Assembly: GCF_007655005.1 (NCBI RefSeq)
Contig: NZ_SZVW01000001.1
Coordinates: forward strand, 434,001-498,000
DNA: 64,000 nt
Source: Streptomyces tibetensis
GTDB taxonomy: Bacteria > Actinomycetota > Actinomycetes > Streptomycetales > Streptomycetaceae
Direction: 5' to 3'
Shown: in pieces, positions 30,039 to 39,610 of the stretch
Layout: each line of letters begins with the position of its first letter
How positions within the stretch are numbered: the first letter of the stretch is position 1
Program-made: the position numbers and the translations under genes
The notes under the pieces: generated by a model
Told to the model about the DNA's origin: nothing
The model's input: the letters and a program-made list of their open reading frames with translations, nothing else
The model's database searches: none

Positions 30039-30882
30039 TGCGCTCCGCCGCCTCGACCACGTTGACGAGCAGCTGGGCACGGGTCATCGGGCCGACTCCG
30101 CCGGGGTTCGGGGAGATCCAGCCGGCGACCTCGGCGACGTCGGGGTGGACGTCGCCCACGATCTTGCCCTCGGCGCTGCGGGAGACGCCGACGTCGAGGA
30201 CGGCCGCGCCGGGCTTCACGTCCTCGGCACGGATCAGATGGGCGGAGCCGGCCGCGGCGACGATGATGTCCGCGCGCTTGAGGTGCGCCGACAGGTCACG
30301 CGTGCCGGTGTGGCACTGCGTCACGGTGGCGTTCTCGCTGCGGCGGGTGAGCAGCAGCGGCATCGGCCGGCCGATGGTCACACCGCGTCCGACGACCACG
30401 ACCTCGGCACCCTTGATCTCCACGCCGTAGCGGCGCAGCAGCGTCAGCACGCCGTTGGGGGTGCAGGGCAGCGGGGCGGGCTCGTTGAGGACGAGGCGCC
30501 CCAGGTTCATCGGGTGCAGCCCGTCCGCGTCCTTGTCCGGATCCATCAGTTCGAGGATGCGGTTCTCGTCGATGCCCTTGGGCAGCGGCAGTTGCACGAT
30601 GTACCCGGTGCAGGCCGGGTCCTCGTTCAGCTCGCGGACGGCCGCCTCGATCTCCTCCTGGGTCGCCGTGGCGGGCAGTTCGCGCTGGATGGAGGCGATG
30701 CCCACCTGCGCGCAGTCGCGGTGCTTGCCGGCGACGTACTTCTGGCTGCCGGGGTCGTCCCCGACCAGGATCGTGCCGAGGCCGGGCGTGACGCCCTTCT
30801 CCTTCAGCGCCGCCACGCGGGCGGTCAGATCGGACTTGATCGCGGCTGCGGTGGCCTTGCCATCGAGAATCTGGGCGGTCAT
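30028..30882 (-). CDS. folD: Methylenetetrahydrofolate dehydrogenase/cyclohydrolase
   Basis: A 284-residue bifunctional enzyme that oxidises 5,10-methylene-THF and hydrolyses the product to 10-formyl-THF, feeding purine synthesis. The Tyr/Lys pair is in [12 protein letters not shown] (about residue 50), [11 protein letters not shown] and [13 protein letters not shown] mark the NADP domain, and [11 protein letters not shown] closes it. ATG 30882 gives the standard [10 protein letters not shown]-terminus. The upstream region contains TTGCACTTGCACAAC, and TGCACAA also recurs upstream of purN. Confidence 0.96.
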   Translation of the reverse strand: MTAQILDGKATAAAIKSDLTARVAALKEKGVTPGLGTILVGDDPGSQKYVAGKHRDCAQVGIASIQRELPATATQEEIEAAVRELNEDPACTGYIVQLPLPKGIDENRILELMDPDKDADGLHPMNLGRLVLNEPAPLPCTPNGVLTLLRRYGVEIKGAEVVVVGRGVTIGRPMPLLLTRRSENATVTQCHTGTRDLSAHLKRADIIVAAAGSAHLIRAEDVKPGAAVLDVGVSRSAEGKIVGDVHPDVAEVAGWISPNPGGVGPMTRAQLLVNVVEAAERSAG

Positions 30883-31157
30883 GTCCCCATCCTCGCGGAT
30901 GACCCCGCCACGGTTCCAATCCGACCGCAATACGGGCACCGCGGGGTCCGCCCTCCCGTATCCGCCCATGATCGGCGATGTTGCACTTGCACAACACATC
31001 GGGAATGCGGCTGGACAAGCCGGTCAGTGGTGAAGAACGATGAGCCGACAAGTGCCGCGGGCAGTTCAACGGGGGGACGGTCGCAATACTGAAGTTTTTC
31101 CTCCGTGCGGATGTCACGCGTCGTCCCCGCACTCGGACCAACGGAGGAAAGTCCCCC

Positions 31158-31739
31158 ATGAGCTACGGCGACCCCAACAACCCCTACGGCGCTCCCCAGG
31201 GGCAGCAGCCGCAGCAGCAGCCGGGCTACGGTTACCCGCAGGACCAGGGGCAGGCTCCCGGTTACGGCTACCCGCAGGCGCCTCCGGTCTCCCCCTACGG
31301 CGGCCCCGCCGCGCCGACCACGATGCCCGGCTCGGTGGGCGCGGCCCGCGTGATGATGTGGGTCATCGTCGGTCTGCAGGTCGTCGGCATCGCCGTCTTC
31401 GCCTTCGCCGCCGCGGCACTCAACGCCGCGAAGGACAACGAGTCCCTCAAGGACGACACAGCCTTCCAGGACCTGGTCGGCAACTCGACCGGTGTGATCT
31501 GGGGCTATGTGGTGTTCGGCCTGGCCTGGCTGGTGTTCGCCGCCGTTCTGGCGACGAAGTTCAAGAACGGCGGCAACGGCGCCCGGGTCACCATCCTGGT
31601 CTTCGCCATCATCACGGCGATCCTCGGCATCTACCCGTTCCTCCTCGTCGGTCTGGTGCACACCGTCCTGGCCATCCTGGTCGCGGTGTTCGTCGGCAAC
31701 GCCAACGGCAAGGCCTGGTTCAACCGCCCCCGCTACTGA
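31158..31739 (+). CDS. Membrane protein with Pro/Gln/Gly/Tyr-rich N-terminus
   Basis: A 193-residue protein. Residues 1-55 are a disordered PQGQQPQQQPGYGYP-type region. Then come about four membrane helices (MMWVIVGLQVVGIAVFAFAAAAL; VIWGYVVFGLAWLVFAAVLA; VTILVFAIITAILGIYPFL; HTVLAILVAVFVG). A short extracellular loop with acidic residues lies between helices 1 and 2. No named family. A GGAGGA site ten bases upstream supports the start. It is divergent from folD. Confidence 0.85.
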   Translation: MSYGDPNNPYGAPQGQQPQQQPGYGYPQDQGQAPGYGYPQAPPVSPYGGPAAPTTMPGSVGAARVMMWVIVGLQVVGIAVFAFAAAALNAAKDNESLKDDTAFQDLVGNSTGVIWGYVVFGLAWLVFAAVLATKFKNGGNGARVTILVFAIITAILGIYPFLLVGLVHTVLAILVAVFVGNANGKAWFNRPRY

Positions 31740-31781
31740 GGGGGCCCGGTCGACAGGACCGGTTCACGCCAAACACTTCCA

Positions 31782-31819
31782 AGGGCCGTGTCTCACCCGT
31801 ACGAGGGGGGCACGGCCCT
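31782..31819 (+). terminator. Hairpin after the Pro-rich membrane protein gene
   Basis: AGGGCCGTG (31782-31790) pairs with CACGGCCCT (31811-31819) across a 20-base loop, 43 bp after the stop codon and before the next gene. Confidence 0.55.
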
Positions 31820-31872
31820 GGTGCGTCGCCCTAGTCTGACGGTGGTAGCTGTTCAGGCACGGGGAGAGCACC

Positions 31873-32031
31873 TTGTACAGCATCATCGTGGTACCTCCGC
31901 CGACCACGGAGGACGAGCGAAACCGCACCCCCCTTCACATCACGCCCGGTGAACGACCCGCCCGCGGCGGATCCGCGCGCGGCGCCCCCGGGGCCCTCGG
32001 CCGTCCCGGCCGGGCCGGGGCGATCCGGTGA
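31873..32031 (+). pseudogene. Truncated reading frame, likely remnant of an FHA-domain gene
   Basis: A 52-codon frame from TTG 31873, with GGGGAG seven bases upstream, ends in a stop overlapping the kinase GTG by 4 bp. It begins LYSIIVVPPPTTEDE and then HITPGER. I recall this N-terminus from FHA-domain proteins encoded just before kinase genes in streptomycetes, where the next residues are the FHA glycine/serine core. Here it passes straight into a Pro/Ala/Gly-rich tail. The simplest reading is an internal deletion that removed the FHA core and kept translational coupling to the kinase. A genuine short peptide is the alternative. Confidence 0.45.
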
Positions 32032-33599
32032 CCGAGGCGTACGCCGTACCCGTGCCCAAGGGCTACCGGGTCGGGGTCTGGGAGGTGCGCGAGCCCATCG
32101 CGACGGGCGCCTTCGGCAGCGTGTACGCGGCCCGGCGCGTCGGTGACGGCACCGGCACCCGGCTGCCGCCCACGGCCGCGCTGAAGTTCCTGCCCACCGG
32201 GACGGCCACGCCCCGCCGGCTGACCCATCTGCGCGAGCTGATCGAGCGGGAGGTCGAGCTGTACCGGCGGCTGCGGCATCCGCGGCTGGTGCGGATGTAC
32301 CAGACGCTGACGGTCGACGATCCGGCCCACCCCGACCTGGACGGCGCCACCGTCCTCGTCCTGGAGAAGGCCGAGGGCTCCCTGTCGGCCCTGCTCGCGG
32401 CCACGCCCCGGCCCGCCGCCGGCCCCGGGCTGCTCGCGCAGATCGCCGAGGGCCTCGCCCAGCTCCACGACGCCGGCTGGGTGCACGGCGACCTGAAACC
32501 GGCCAACGTGCTGCTGATGGCGGACGGTTCGGTCCGCCTCGCCGACTTCAACATGGCCGCCGAGCTGGAGGGCACCCACGCCTACACGCCGGCCTTCTCC
32601 ACCCCCGACTACACGCCGCCGGAACTCCTGTGGACCGAGATCGGCGAACGGGGCCGCCGTATCCGTCCGTCCGCCGACATCTGGGCCTTCGGTGTCCTCG
32701 CCCACCTCGCGCTCACCGGCTCCTTCCCGCTGCCCGGGGCCACCCCGGCCGCCCGCCGCGACGCGGCCGCGGCGTACGCCCGCGGTGTCGACGCACTGCG
32801 GCTGTCGCCCGAACTGCCCGACGCCTGGCGGGAGATCGTGCGCGCCTGCCTGACCCGGACGCACCAGCAGCGCATCGGCGGCGCGGCGCTGCTGCGCCGG
32901 GTGACGGCGGCCGCCGGCCCGGGCGGTCGCGCCCTCCGCCTGCCCCGGCTGTCCCCCGCGGCCCGCCGCCTGCGCCGCCGGCCCGTCGCGGCCGTCCTGG
33001 CCGGGGCGGTGACGGCCCTGGCCGCCCTCGCCTACGGCATCAGCGTCTGGGCCGGTGCCGGGAGCAGCGGTGGCAGCGGTTCCGGCGCGACGGCGAACGT
33101 CTCCGCGGCCGCGTACGGCGCCTCCGAGCTCCGCACCGACCGGGGCGTTCCGCCCGCCTACCGGCTGCTGATCGTCGAGACGGCGCACGACTGCGACCAG
33201 AAGGAGGTCACCCCGGTCCTGATCGCCGCCATGCTGAAGGTGGAGAGCGACTTCGACCCGGACCTCTCGGACCCCGACCACGACGAGTACGGCATCGCCC
33301 GCTGGACCCCGCGCGTCCTGCGCTGGTGGATGAACGAGGACGGCACCCCCGGCGAGGCGGTCCCCCAGCCCCCCTTCCCTCCCGCCGAGTCCATCCCGGC
33401 GATGGGCCGCTACCTGTGCTGGATCACCCCGCGCCTGCACGAGGGCCTGCCCGGTGACCGGCGGGTCCTGATCGCCGCCGCCTACCGCACGTCGTACCGG
33501 ACGGTGAACGCGACGGGCGGCGTGCCCCCGGACGTACGCGCCTACGCCGGCCGCGTGGCCCACTTCCTGAAGGAGTACGCCCCGCCCGGGAAGAAGTGA
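32028..33599 (+). CDS. Membrane Ser/Thr kinase fused to an extracellular lytic transglycosylase-like domain
   Basis: A 523-residue protein. Residues 12-290 form a Hanks-type kinase: glycine loop GAFGSVY (27-33), ATP lysine in AALKFL, catalytic loop HGDLKPAN (153-160) and metal motif DFN (173-175). The usual HRD and DFG are changed to HGD and DFN, but both aspartates remain. A membrane helix lies at about 323-343. The extracellular part (about 365-515) resembles SLT goose-lysozyme-like domains; E406 in MLKVESDFDP is the candidate catalytic acid, and YGIARWTP follows. A kinase wired directly to a murein hydrolase suggests cell-wall sensing or remodelling control. GTG 32028 is coupled to the preceding frame. 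Confidence 0.85.
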   Translation: MTEAYAVPVPKGYRVGVWEVREPIATGAFGSVYAARRVGDGTGTRLPPTAALKFLPTGTATPRRLTHLRELIEREVELYRRLRHPRLVRMYQTLTVDDPAHPDLDGATVLVLEKAEGSLSALLAATPRPAAGPGLLAQIAEGLAQLHDAGWVHGDLKPANVLLMADGSVRLADFNMAAELEGTHAYTPAFSTPDYTPPELLWTEIGERGRRIRPSADIWAFGVLAHLALTGSFPLPGATPAARRDAAAAYARGVDALRLSPELPDAWREIVRACLTRTHQQRIGGAALLRRVTAAAGPGGRALRLPRLSPAARRLRRRPVAAVLAGAVTALAALAYGISVWAGAGSSGGSGSGATANVSAAAYGASELRTDRGVPPAYRLLIVETAHDCDQKEVTPVLIAAMLKVESDFDPDLSDPDHDEYGIARWTPRVLRWWMNEDGTPGEAVPQPPFPPAESIPAMGRYLCWITPRLHEGLPGDRRVLIAAAYRTSYRTVNATGGVPPDVRAYAGRVAHFLKEYAPPGKK

Positions 33600-33720
33600 C
33601 CGCCGCTGCGGTTGACGTGTCGTCACGAGCGAGTTGGCGTGCGGTCACAAATGACCGGACCGACCGGGCGAAACATGCGAACATGCTCTCGATTCCCAAC
33701 AGTTGGAGAGAGGTTCACGC

Positions 33721-34332
33721 ATGAGACTCACCCGCGGTGCCCTGCTCGTGGCCACCGGCGCCCTTGCCCCGGCCCTCCTGTTCACCGCCCCCGCCTTCGC
33801 CACGGCCACGGCTCCGACGACCACGGCTCCCACGGCCGCCGCGACGGCGGCCGCCGTTCCGTCGGACGGCACGCCGGTGGACGAGATGTCCCTGGACGAC
33901 CTCCGGTTCGCCATCGTGCGCATCCTGGCCGATCCGGACTCGGGCCGCCGCGTCACCCGCGAGGCCAACGCGGCGCTCGACGGCACCGTGGAGGGCATGC
34001 GGGAGTTCCTGAAGACGGGCTACCGCCTCGCCCAGGCCGAGGACGACCGCGTCGCCATCGCCCGCATCATCGGCGACCCCGACTCCGGCCGCGGCGTCAA
34101 GCGCGAAGCCAACGAGGCCCTCGACATCAACACCCCCGAAGCCCTGCGTGCCTTCCTGGAGACCGGTTACCGCCTCGCCCAGGCCGAGGACGACCGCGTC
34201 GCCATCGCCCGCATGCTGGCCGACCCGACGATCAGCGCGGCGCTGCGCGCGGCCGCCGAGGAGGTCATCGACGGCACTCCGGAGGAGCTGCGGTACTTCC
34301 TGGAGGTCGGGCGGTACGAGGTCGACCGCTGA
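33721..34332 (+). CDS. Secreted ALF-repeat protein
   Basis: A 203-residue protein with a Sec signal peptide (cleavage after AFA, about residue 27) and an Ala/Thr/Pro linker. Three copies of the short ALF repeat follow, each about 43 residues (AALDGTVEGMREFLKTGYRLAQAEDDRVAIARI type). Adjacent copies are nearly identical in the TGYRLAQAEDDRVAIAR stretch. ALF repeats are actinobacterial, of unknown function, and found in secreted and cell-surface proteins. ATG 33721 has GAGAGG eight bases upstream. A strong terminator follows. Confidence 0.85.
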   Translation: MRLTRGALLVATGALAPALLFTAPAFATATAPTTTAPTAAATAAAVPSDGTPVDEMSLDDLRFAIVRILADPDSGRRVTREANAALDGTVEGMREFLKTGYRLAQAEDDRVAIARIIGDPDSGRGVKREANEALDINTPEALRAFLETGYRLAQAEDDRVAIARMLADPTISAALRAAAEEVIDGTPEELRYFLEVGRYEVDR

Positions 34333-34355
34333 CGCCTGGCCGGCGGCTGACATAT

Positions 34356-34391
34356 ACGGAGCGGGCCGGCGTGGTCGCCGGCCCGCTCCGT
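34356..34391. terminator. Bidirectional terminator between the ALF gene and purH
   Basis: ACGGAGCGGGCCGGCG (34356-34371) and CGCCGGCCCGCTCCGT (34376-34391) are perfect 16-bp arms around TGGT. It sits in the convergent gap, so it can serve both transcripts. Confidence 0.92.
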
Positions 34392-34401
34392 CACCGACGG
34401 C

Positions 34402-35964
34402 TCAGTGGAAGAAGTGCCGCGTCCCCGTGAAGTACATCGTGACGCCGGCCTTCTGCGCGGCCTCGACGACCAGCTCGTCACGGACCGAACCGCCGGGCTG
34501 GACCACGGCCTTGACTCCGGCAGCGGTGAGGATCTCCAGGCCGTCCGGGAAGGGGAAGAACGCGTCCGACGCGGCGTACGCGCCCGCGGCACGCTCGGCA
34601 CCGGCCCGCTCGACGGCCAGCTTCGCGGAGTCCACCCGGTTGACCTGCCCCATGCCGACGCCTACCGAGGCGCCGTCCTTGGCGAGCAGGATCGCGTTGG
34701 ACTTCACCGCGCGGCAGGCCTTCCAGGCGAAGGACAGCTCGGCCAGCTCGTCGGCGCTCAGCGCATCGCCGGTCGCCAGCGTCCAGTTGGCCGGGTCGTC
34801 GCCGTCGGCCTGGAGGCGGTCGGTGACCTGGAGCAGCGCGCCGCCGTCGATCGGCTTGACCTCGACCGGGGCCGCGGGGCCGTCGGCGCAGCGCAGCACG
34901 CGGATGTTCTTCTTCTTCGTGAGGGCCTCCAGGGCCCCGTCCTCGTAGCCGGGCGCCACGATGACCTCGGTGAAGATCTCCGCGACCTGCTCCGCCATCT
35001 CCTTGCTGACCGGGCGGTTGACCGCGATCACGCCGCCGAACGCCGACAGCGGGTCGCACGCGTGCGCCTTGCGGTGGGCCTCGGCGACGTCCGCGCCGAC
35101 GGCGATGCCGCAGGGGTTGGCGTGCTTGATGATCGCGACACACGGCTCGGCGTGGTCGTACGCGGCACGGCGGGCGGCGTCCGTGTCCGTGTAGTTGTTG
35201 TACGACATCTCCTTGCCGTGCAGCTGCTCGGCCTGGGCGAGGCCGCCGGTGCCCGAGACGTACAGGGCCGCGGGCTGGTGCGGGTTCTCGCCGTAGCGCA
35301 GGGTGTGCTCGCGCTCCCAGGTGGCGCCGAGGAAGTCGGGGAACCGCGACTCGTCCACGGGCGCGTAGGAGGAGGCGAACCAGGAGGCGACGGCCACGTC
35401 GTAGGCGGCCGTGTGCTGGAAGGCCTCGGCGGCGAGCCGCTTGCGGGTGGTGAGGTCGAAGCCCCCGCTCTGGACGGCCTTCAGCACGTCAGCGTAGCGG
35501 GCCGGGCTGGTGACGACCGCGACCGAGGGGTGGTTCTTGGCGGCTGCCCGGACCATCGAGGGGCCGCCGATGTCGATCTGCTCCACGCACTCGTCGGGCG
35601 AGGCGCCGGAGGCGACGGTCTCGCGGAACGGGTAGAGGTTGACGACGACGAGGTCGAACGGCTCGACCCCCAGCTCGGCGAGCTGCCGCTGGTGGTCCTC
35701 CAAGCGCAGGTCGGCGAGGATGCCGGCGTGGACCCTCGGGTGCAGGGTCTTCACGCGGCCGTCCAGGCACTCGGGGAAGCCGGTGAGCTCCTCGACCTTG
35801 GTGACGGGGACGCCGGCAGCGGCGATCTTCGCGGCGGTGGAGCCGGTGGAGACGAGCTCGACCCCGGCCTCGTTCAGCCCGCGCGCGAGGTCCTCGAGAC
35901 CGGTCTTGTCGTAGACGCTGACGAGCGCCCGGCGAAGGGGCCGCTTGTTGCTCTCGGCGGTCAC
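34402..35964 (-). CDS. purH: Bifunctional AICAR formyltransferase/IMP cyclohydrolase
   Basis: A 520-residue enzyme for the last two steps of IMP synthesis. The N-terminal cyclohydrolase (about 1-200) begins [17 protein letters not shown] and has [18 protein letters not shown]. The C-terminal AICAR transformylase has [26 protein letters not shown] and QPGGSVRD. It uses 10-formyl-THF, made by folD in the same window, and its substrate ZMP is the ligand family sensed by the glyA riboswitch. It overlaps the purN stop by 4 bp, so the two are translationally coupled. Confidence 0.97.
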   Translation of the reverse strand: MTAESNKRPLRRALVSVYDKTGLEDLARGLNEAGVELVSTGSTAAKIAAAGVPVTKVEELTGFPECLDGRVKTLHPRVHAGILADLRLEDHQRQLAELGVEPFDLVVVNLYPFRETVASGASPDECVEQIDIGGPSMVRAAAKNHPSVAVVTSPARYADVLKAVQSGGFDLTTRKRLAAEAFQHTAAYDVAVASWFASSYAPVDESRFPDFLGATWEREHTLRYGENPHQPAALYVSGTGGLAQAEQLHGKEMSYNNYTDTDAARRAAYDHAEPCVAIIKHANPCGIAVGADVAEAHRKAHACDPLSAFGGVIAVNRPVSKEMAEQVAEIFTEVIVAPGYEDGALEALTKKKNIRVLRCADGPAAPVEVKPIDGGALLQVTDRLQADGDDPANWTLATGDALSADELAELSFAWKACRAVKSNAILLAKDGASVGVGMGQVNRVDSAKLAVERAGAERAAGAYAASDAFFPFPDGLEILTAAGVKAVVQPGGSVRDELVVEAAQKAGVTMYFTGTRHFFH

Positions 35965-36599
35965 TGGATAACTACCTTTCGTCCCTCAATGCGATAGCCG
36001 TTGCGGGCGAGGCGCCCCACGACCTCGACGAGCAGCCTTCGCTCGACTTCCTTGATGCGCTCGTGCAGAGCGCCTTCGTCGTCCTCGTCCCGGATGTCCA
36101 CCACGCCCTGCGCGATGATCGGCCCGGTGTCGACACCGTCGTCGACGAAGTGGACGGTGCAGCCGGTGACCTTGGCGCCGTACGCGAGCGCGTCCCGCAC
36201 GCCGTGGGCTCCCGGGAAACTGGGCAGGAGCGCGGGGTGGGTGTTGACGAACCGCCCGCCGAACCGCGCGAGGAACTCCTTGCCGACGATCTTCATGAAC
36301 CCGGCGGAGACGACGAGGTCGGGCTCGTACGCGGCGACGGCCTCGGCGAGGGCGGCGTCCCACTCCTCGCGGCTGCCGTGGTCCTTGACCTTGCACACGA
36401 ACGTGGGCAGCCCCGCGCGCTCGGCTCGCGCCAGCCCCTCGATGCCCTCGCGGTCCGCGCCGACGGCCACGACCTCGGCCCCGTACGCCGGTGCGCCGGC
36501 GGCGGCGATCTCGTCGAGCAGCGCCTGCAGGTTGGTGCCTGATCCGGAGACCAGCACGACGAGGCGCTTGGCGCGCGGGGCCACGGGCTTGGCGGCCAC
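35961..36599 (-). CDS. purN: Phosphoribosylglycinamide formyltransferase
   Basis: A 212-residue GAR transformylase using 10-formyl-[18 protein letters not shown] binds the phosphate, [10 protein letters not shown] follows, and the catalytic residues are in [20 protein letters not shown] (Asn-His) and [10 protein letters not shown] (Asp). The frame is open far upstream, but the family N-terminus ([10 protein letters not shown]) lies near GTG 36599, giving a normal length. It is the first gene of the purNH operon. Confidence 0.95.
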   Translation of the reverse strand: MAAKPVAPRAKRLVVLVSGSGTNLQALLDEIAAAGAPAYGAEVVAVGADREGIEGLARAERAGLPTFVCKVKDHGSREEWDAALAEAVAAYEPDLVVSAGFMKIVGKEFLARFGGRFVNTHPALLPSFPGAHGVRDALAYGAKVTGCTVHFVDDGVDTGPIIAQGVVDIRDEDDEGALHERIKEVERRLLVEVVGRLARNGYRIEGRKVVIQ

Positions 36600-36921
36600 G
36601 GTGGAGGCCTTTCTCGGGGGAGCGTCTGTCCAGGGCGGCGGGCACGCGACGCCTTGTGCATCCAGACGTCTTGTGCATTCATACGAATGCTTTGCCTCCC
36701 CGGATACGGGGAAGCCTACGAACCGGCCGACCGGCAGCAACGATACCGGCACTGCGCACGGCCCCCACGGGACGGGGGCCGGGCCGGAAGGTAGCGTCTG
36801 GACGGAGCCGGTTCGGGAACGACGTCCGGACGTGGTGCGTTCAGGAGGTGACGGACCCGGGTCCGACGCCGCTCCGTCCTGTCCACTCATTCCTCCTCAC
36901 CAACGGGAAGACGCTCACTTG
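36600..36921. other. Divergent intergenic region upstream of purN
   Basis: 322 bases. It holds a two-copy 17-bp direct repeat (36648-36681) and, on the minus strand, a TATGAAT -10-like box near 36680. No gene is evident. The start codon of the plus-strand membrane protein follows directly. Confidence 0.5.
36648..36681 (-). repeat. 17-bp tandem direct repeat upstream of purN
   Basis: GACGCCTTGTGCATCCA (36648-36664) is followed at once by GACGTCTTGTGCATTCA (36665-36681), differing at two positions. On the minus strand each unit contains ATGCACAAG. Placed 50-80 bp before the purN start, this could be an operator. TGCACAA also occurs in the folD promoter region. Confidence 0.6.
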
Positions 36922-37725
36922 ATGCCGGACCGCAGCCTGCGACTCCTCACGTTCCCCCAGCTGTCACCGCAGGGAGGGGAGCGCGGCGCCGTGCTGCTGC
37001 GGGAGCGCCCCAGCTCACCGCCCGACGCGCCTTCGGGCGACGGCGGGCAGGGGCGGAGCCGCGAGTCCCAGGAGGACAACCCCTTCGCCCCGCCGCCCGA
37101 GGGCACGCCGGACCGGCCCTGGCAGCCGCGACGCCCGTCGGGAGAGGACTCCCCGGACTCCCCGGATTCCCAGGACGGTGGCGGGCGTGACCGCTCGCCC
37201 TGGGGCAGCCAGTGGAGCGACCAGCAGCCCGGCCGCTCCCCCGGCGGTTTCGGTGAGCGTCCCCGCGGCGGGTCCGAGGGCCAGGGCGGCGGACCCCAGG
37301 GTGGCGGCCCGAACATGCGCTGGGACCCGACGGACCCCGCGCAGCGCCGGGCGCGCTACGCCCTGCTGTCGGGCATGTGGGCCTTCTTCTTCGCCCTCTT
37401 CAGCTGGCCGTACGTGGCGCTGCTGCTCGGCGCGCTCGCCCTCTACTGGGCCATCAGCTCCCTGCGCGCGGGGCCCCGCAAAGCCGACCCGGACTCCCCC
37501 GCCCCCGAGCAGCAGGGCGACCGCCGCCCCCAGACGACGGCGGCGGTGAGCGGCCTGGTCACGGCGTCCCTGGCGATCGCCCTGGTCGCCGCGTCCTTCA
37601 CGGCGCAGCTGGTCTACCGCGACTACTACACGTGCACCAACGACGCCCTCACGAACGAGGCGAAGCAGTCCTGCTCCAAGCTTCTGCCGGAGGAGCTCCG
37701 GGGGTTTCTGGAGACGGACGGCTGA
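36922..37725 (+). CDS. Membrane protein with long disordered N-terminus
   Basis: A 267-residue protein. Residues 1-135 are Pro/Gly/Ser/Asp-rich and probably disordered in the cytoplasm. Two or three helices follow: [30 protein letters not shown] and, after a charged loop, [27 protein letters not shown]. The short C-terminus has [17 protein letters not shown] with two cysteines and [11 protein letters not shown]. It sits beside perM as does Rv0954 in Mycobacterium, which it may correspond to (inference from order only). It ends 4 bp from the convergent perM stop. Confidence 0.8.
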   Translation: MPDRSLRLLTFPQLSPQGGERGAVLLRERPSSPPDAPSGDGGQGRSRESQEDNPFAPPPEGTPDRPWQPRRPSGEDSPDSPDSQDGGGRDRSPWGSQWSDQQPGRSPGGFGERPRGGSEGQGGGPQGGGPNMRWDPTDPAQRRARYALLSGMWAFFFALFSWPYVALLLGALALYWAISSLRAGPRKADPDSPAPEQQGDRRPQTTAAVSGLVTASLAIALVAASFTAQLVYRDYYTCTNDALTNEAKQSCSKLLPEELRGFLETDG

Positions 37726-37729
37726 CGCT

Positions 37730-39514
37730 TCAGGGGGTTCCCGGCGGTGAGGACCGGTCGGGCGGGGCCGTGGTGTCGTACCGGCCCGGGGCCGGGTCGG
37801 GCGGCAGGAAGTCGTAGGGCTCGAAGTCCCTGTCGCGGTCCGGCAGGGCGTCGTACTCGTAGGGAGCGTAGAGCGCGTTCGGGGTGGGGCTCGGGGGATG
37901 CGGCACCGACGTCCCGTCGGCCGTCGAAGCGCCACGCCGGGTGCGTCCACCGCCCTCGCCGCTTCCGCCATCGCCCGACGTGTCGACTCCCCGAGCGCCC
38001 GCGGCTTCCGGGCCGCCGGCCACCCCCGCGATGCCCGCCACTCCCGTGTGCGTGAACGAGCCGCGGCCGTCGCCCTTCCGGGTCCGCCGCTGCTCTCGGG
38101 CACCGTCGGCCGCCTTTTTCCACTGTTCGCCGATCGTCGGCTCCTTCGATCCGGGCGTCCGGCACCGCCAGGCCCGGGCTCCCACTGCCGTGGGGATCGA
38201 CAGCAGGCCCAGCCAGGCCAGCGTCGCGGCGGCGACCTGCCACCACTGCGGGCCGAAGCGGGACAGCACGGCAGAACCGAGCGGGCCGCCCGACAGTGCG
38301 GCCAGTCCCGCGAGCACGGCCGCGCACATCACCGACGCCAGTGCGGCGGCACGGGCGGTGCGGCCGGCCGACCATGGCGCGGCCCGCGTACCACCCGGTC
38401 GCGTCCCGCCGCACTCCCCGGATGCCGCCCCCTTCGCCACCGTCCAGCCCACGAACACGCCGGCGGCCAACGGCACCACCCCGGCCGCCCAGTGCAGCGG
38501 CGTCCCCTCCCCGGCCTCCGGCACCGCCGCCAGCAGCGGAAACGGCGGCAGCAACAGGGCCGGCGCCGAGGACAGCGGGCCGACCGCATGGCCCGCGCCG
38601 AGGGCGAAGCCGGGGCCGAGGGCGTAGGCGGCGCCCCACACCGCCGCGTTCGGGAAGAGGGCCACGCACAGCAGCACCACGGCGAACCGCCCCGACCACC
38701 CCTCGGTCAGCCGGAGCAGCCCCGCCTGGGTCGTCGCACCGTGCCCCACCAGCGACACCACCACCAGCAGCGCACCGCCCCCGAGGAGCACCGCCACCCC
38801 GGCCGCCGCGGCCCGGGCGGCGATGCCCGGGCGCCTGTCCGGGCCGGGCACCGGCGGGCGTACTCCCGACGGCAGCGTGCCCAGCAGTAGCCGCAGCGGC
38901 CGGCCGGGACGTCCGTACGCCGACCACACGCCCGCCCCCGCCGCCACGACGGCGACCAGCGGAACGCACAACCCCGTCCCCACCCACGACGGCCGCAGCA
39001 CACCGCCCGCGGCATAGAGGGCGGCGGGCGCGGCGACGGCGAGGTAGCCGAGGACCACGCCCGCCCACGCGGTGCGGGGGGAGACCAGGGGCCCATGCGC
39101 GACCCCCTCGGCGTCCTCCTCGAGGTCGTCCTCGTCCCCGCCACCGCCCCCGCCGTCCGTGGCGTCCCGCGCCGCCCGGTGCAGCAGCCACACCGGCAGT
39201 GCGAACAGCAGCAGGGGCGGCAGACCGAGGGGGGCGGGGACGCCGGAGAGCGTGTCGGTGCGGACCAACTCGGCACCGTGGGCCAGCAGCCACAGCGCCG
39301 CCGCCACATGCATGGCGCCACCGGGTCCGCTGTCCGGGTACGGCGAGCTGATCCACAGCAGCGTCACCAGCACGGCGAACGACGCGAGCCCGAGGCCCGC
39401 GGCGACCGCGCCCCCCATGAAGCCGTCGCCCAGTCCGGGCGAACGGTCGCGCATCCGGGTGAGCAGGGGTGACGGCGAACGTCGGCGAGCGGTCATCTCG
39501 ATCACGACCGCCAT
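37730..39514 (-). CDS. perM: PerM-like membrane protein (DUF6350)
   Basis: A 594-residue protein with about ten membrane helices in residues 30-425 (for example [41 protein letters not shown]) and a long charged, probably cytoplasmic tail. DUF6350 proteins next to purN/purH correspond to mycobacterial PerM (Rv0955), which is linked to cell division and persistence. The same neighbours (purN, purH, sucCD, uvrD) support this. The tail (about 440-594) is Gly/Pro/Asp-rich. ATG 39514 is the outermost start; ATG 39496 (MTARRR) is possible. Confidence 0.82.
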   Translation of the reverse strand: MAVVIEMTARRRSPSPLLTRMRDRSPGLGDGFMGGAVAAGLGLASFAVLVTLLWISSPYPDSGPGGAMHVAAALWLLAHGAELVRTDTLSGVPAPLGLPPLLLFALPVWLLHRAARDATDGGGGGGDEDDLEEDAEGVAHGPLVSPRTAWAGVVLGYLAVAAPAALYAAGGVLRPSWVGTGLCVPLVAVVAAGAGVWSAYGRPGRPLRLLLGTLPSGVRPPVPGPDRRPGIAARAAAAGVAVLLGGGALLVVVSLVGHGATTQAGLLRLTEGWSGRFAVVLLCVALFPNAAVWGAAYALGPGFALGAGHAVGPLSSAPALLLPPFPLLAAVPEAGEGTPLHWAAGVVPLAAGVFVGWTVAKGAASGECGGTRPGGTRAAPWSAGRTARAAALASVMCAAVLAGLAALSGGPLGSAVLSRFGPQWWQVAAATLAWLGLLSIPTAVGARAWRCRTPGSKEPTIGEQWKKAADGAREQRRTRKGDGRGSFTHTGVAGIAGVAGGPEAAGARGVDTSGDGGSGEGGGRTRRGASTADGTSVPHPPSPTPNALYAPYEYDALPDRDRDFEPYDFLPPDPAPGRYDTTAPPDRSSPPGTP

Positions 39515-39610
39515 GCTCCCAACGACACGCGCTTTACCGGCGTAACAGGCGAACCCTCGCTGTGTCGCTAAAAATACGTTTATGTACTTTTCTGGACGGA
39601 GGCGAGCCCT

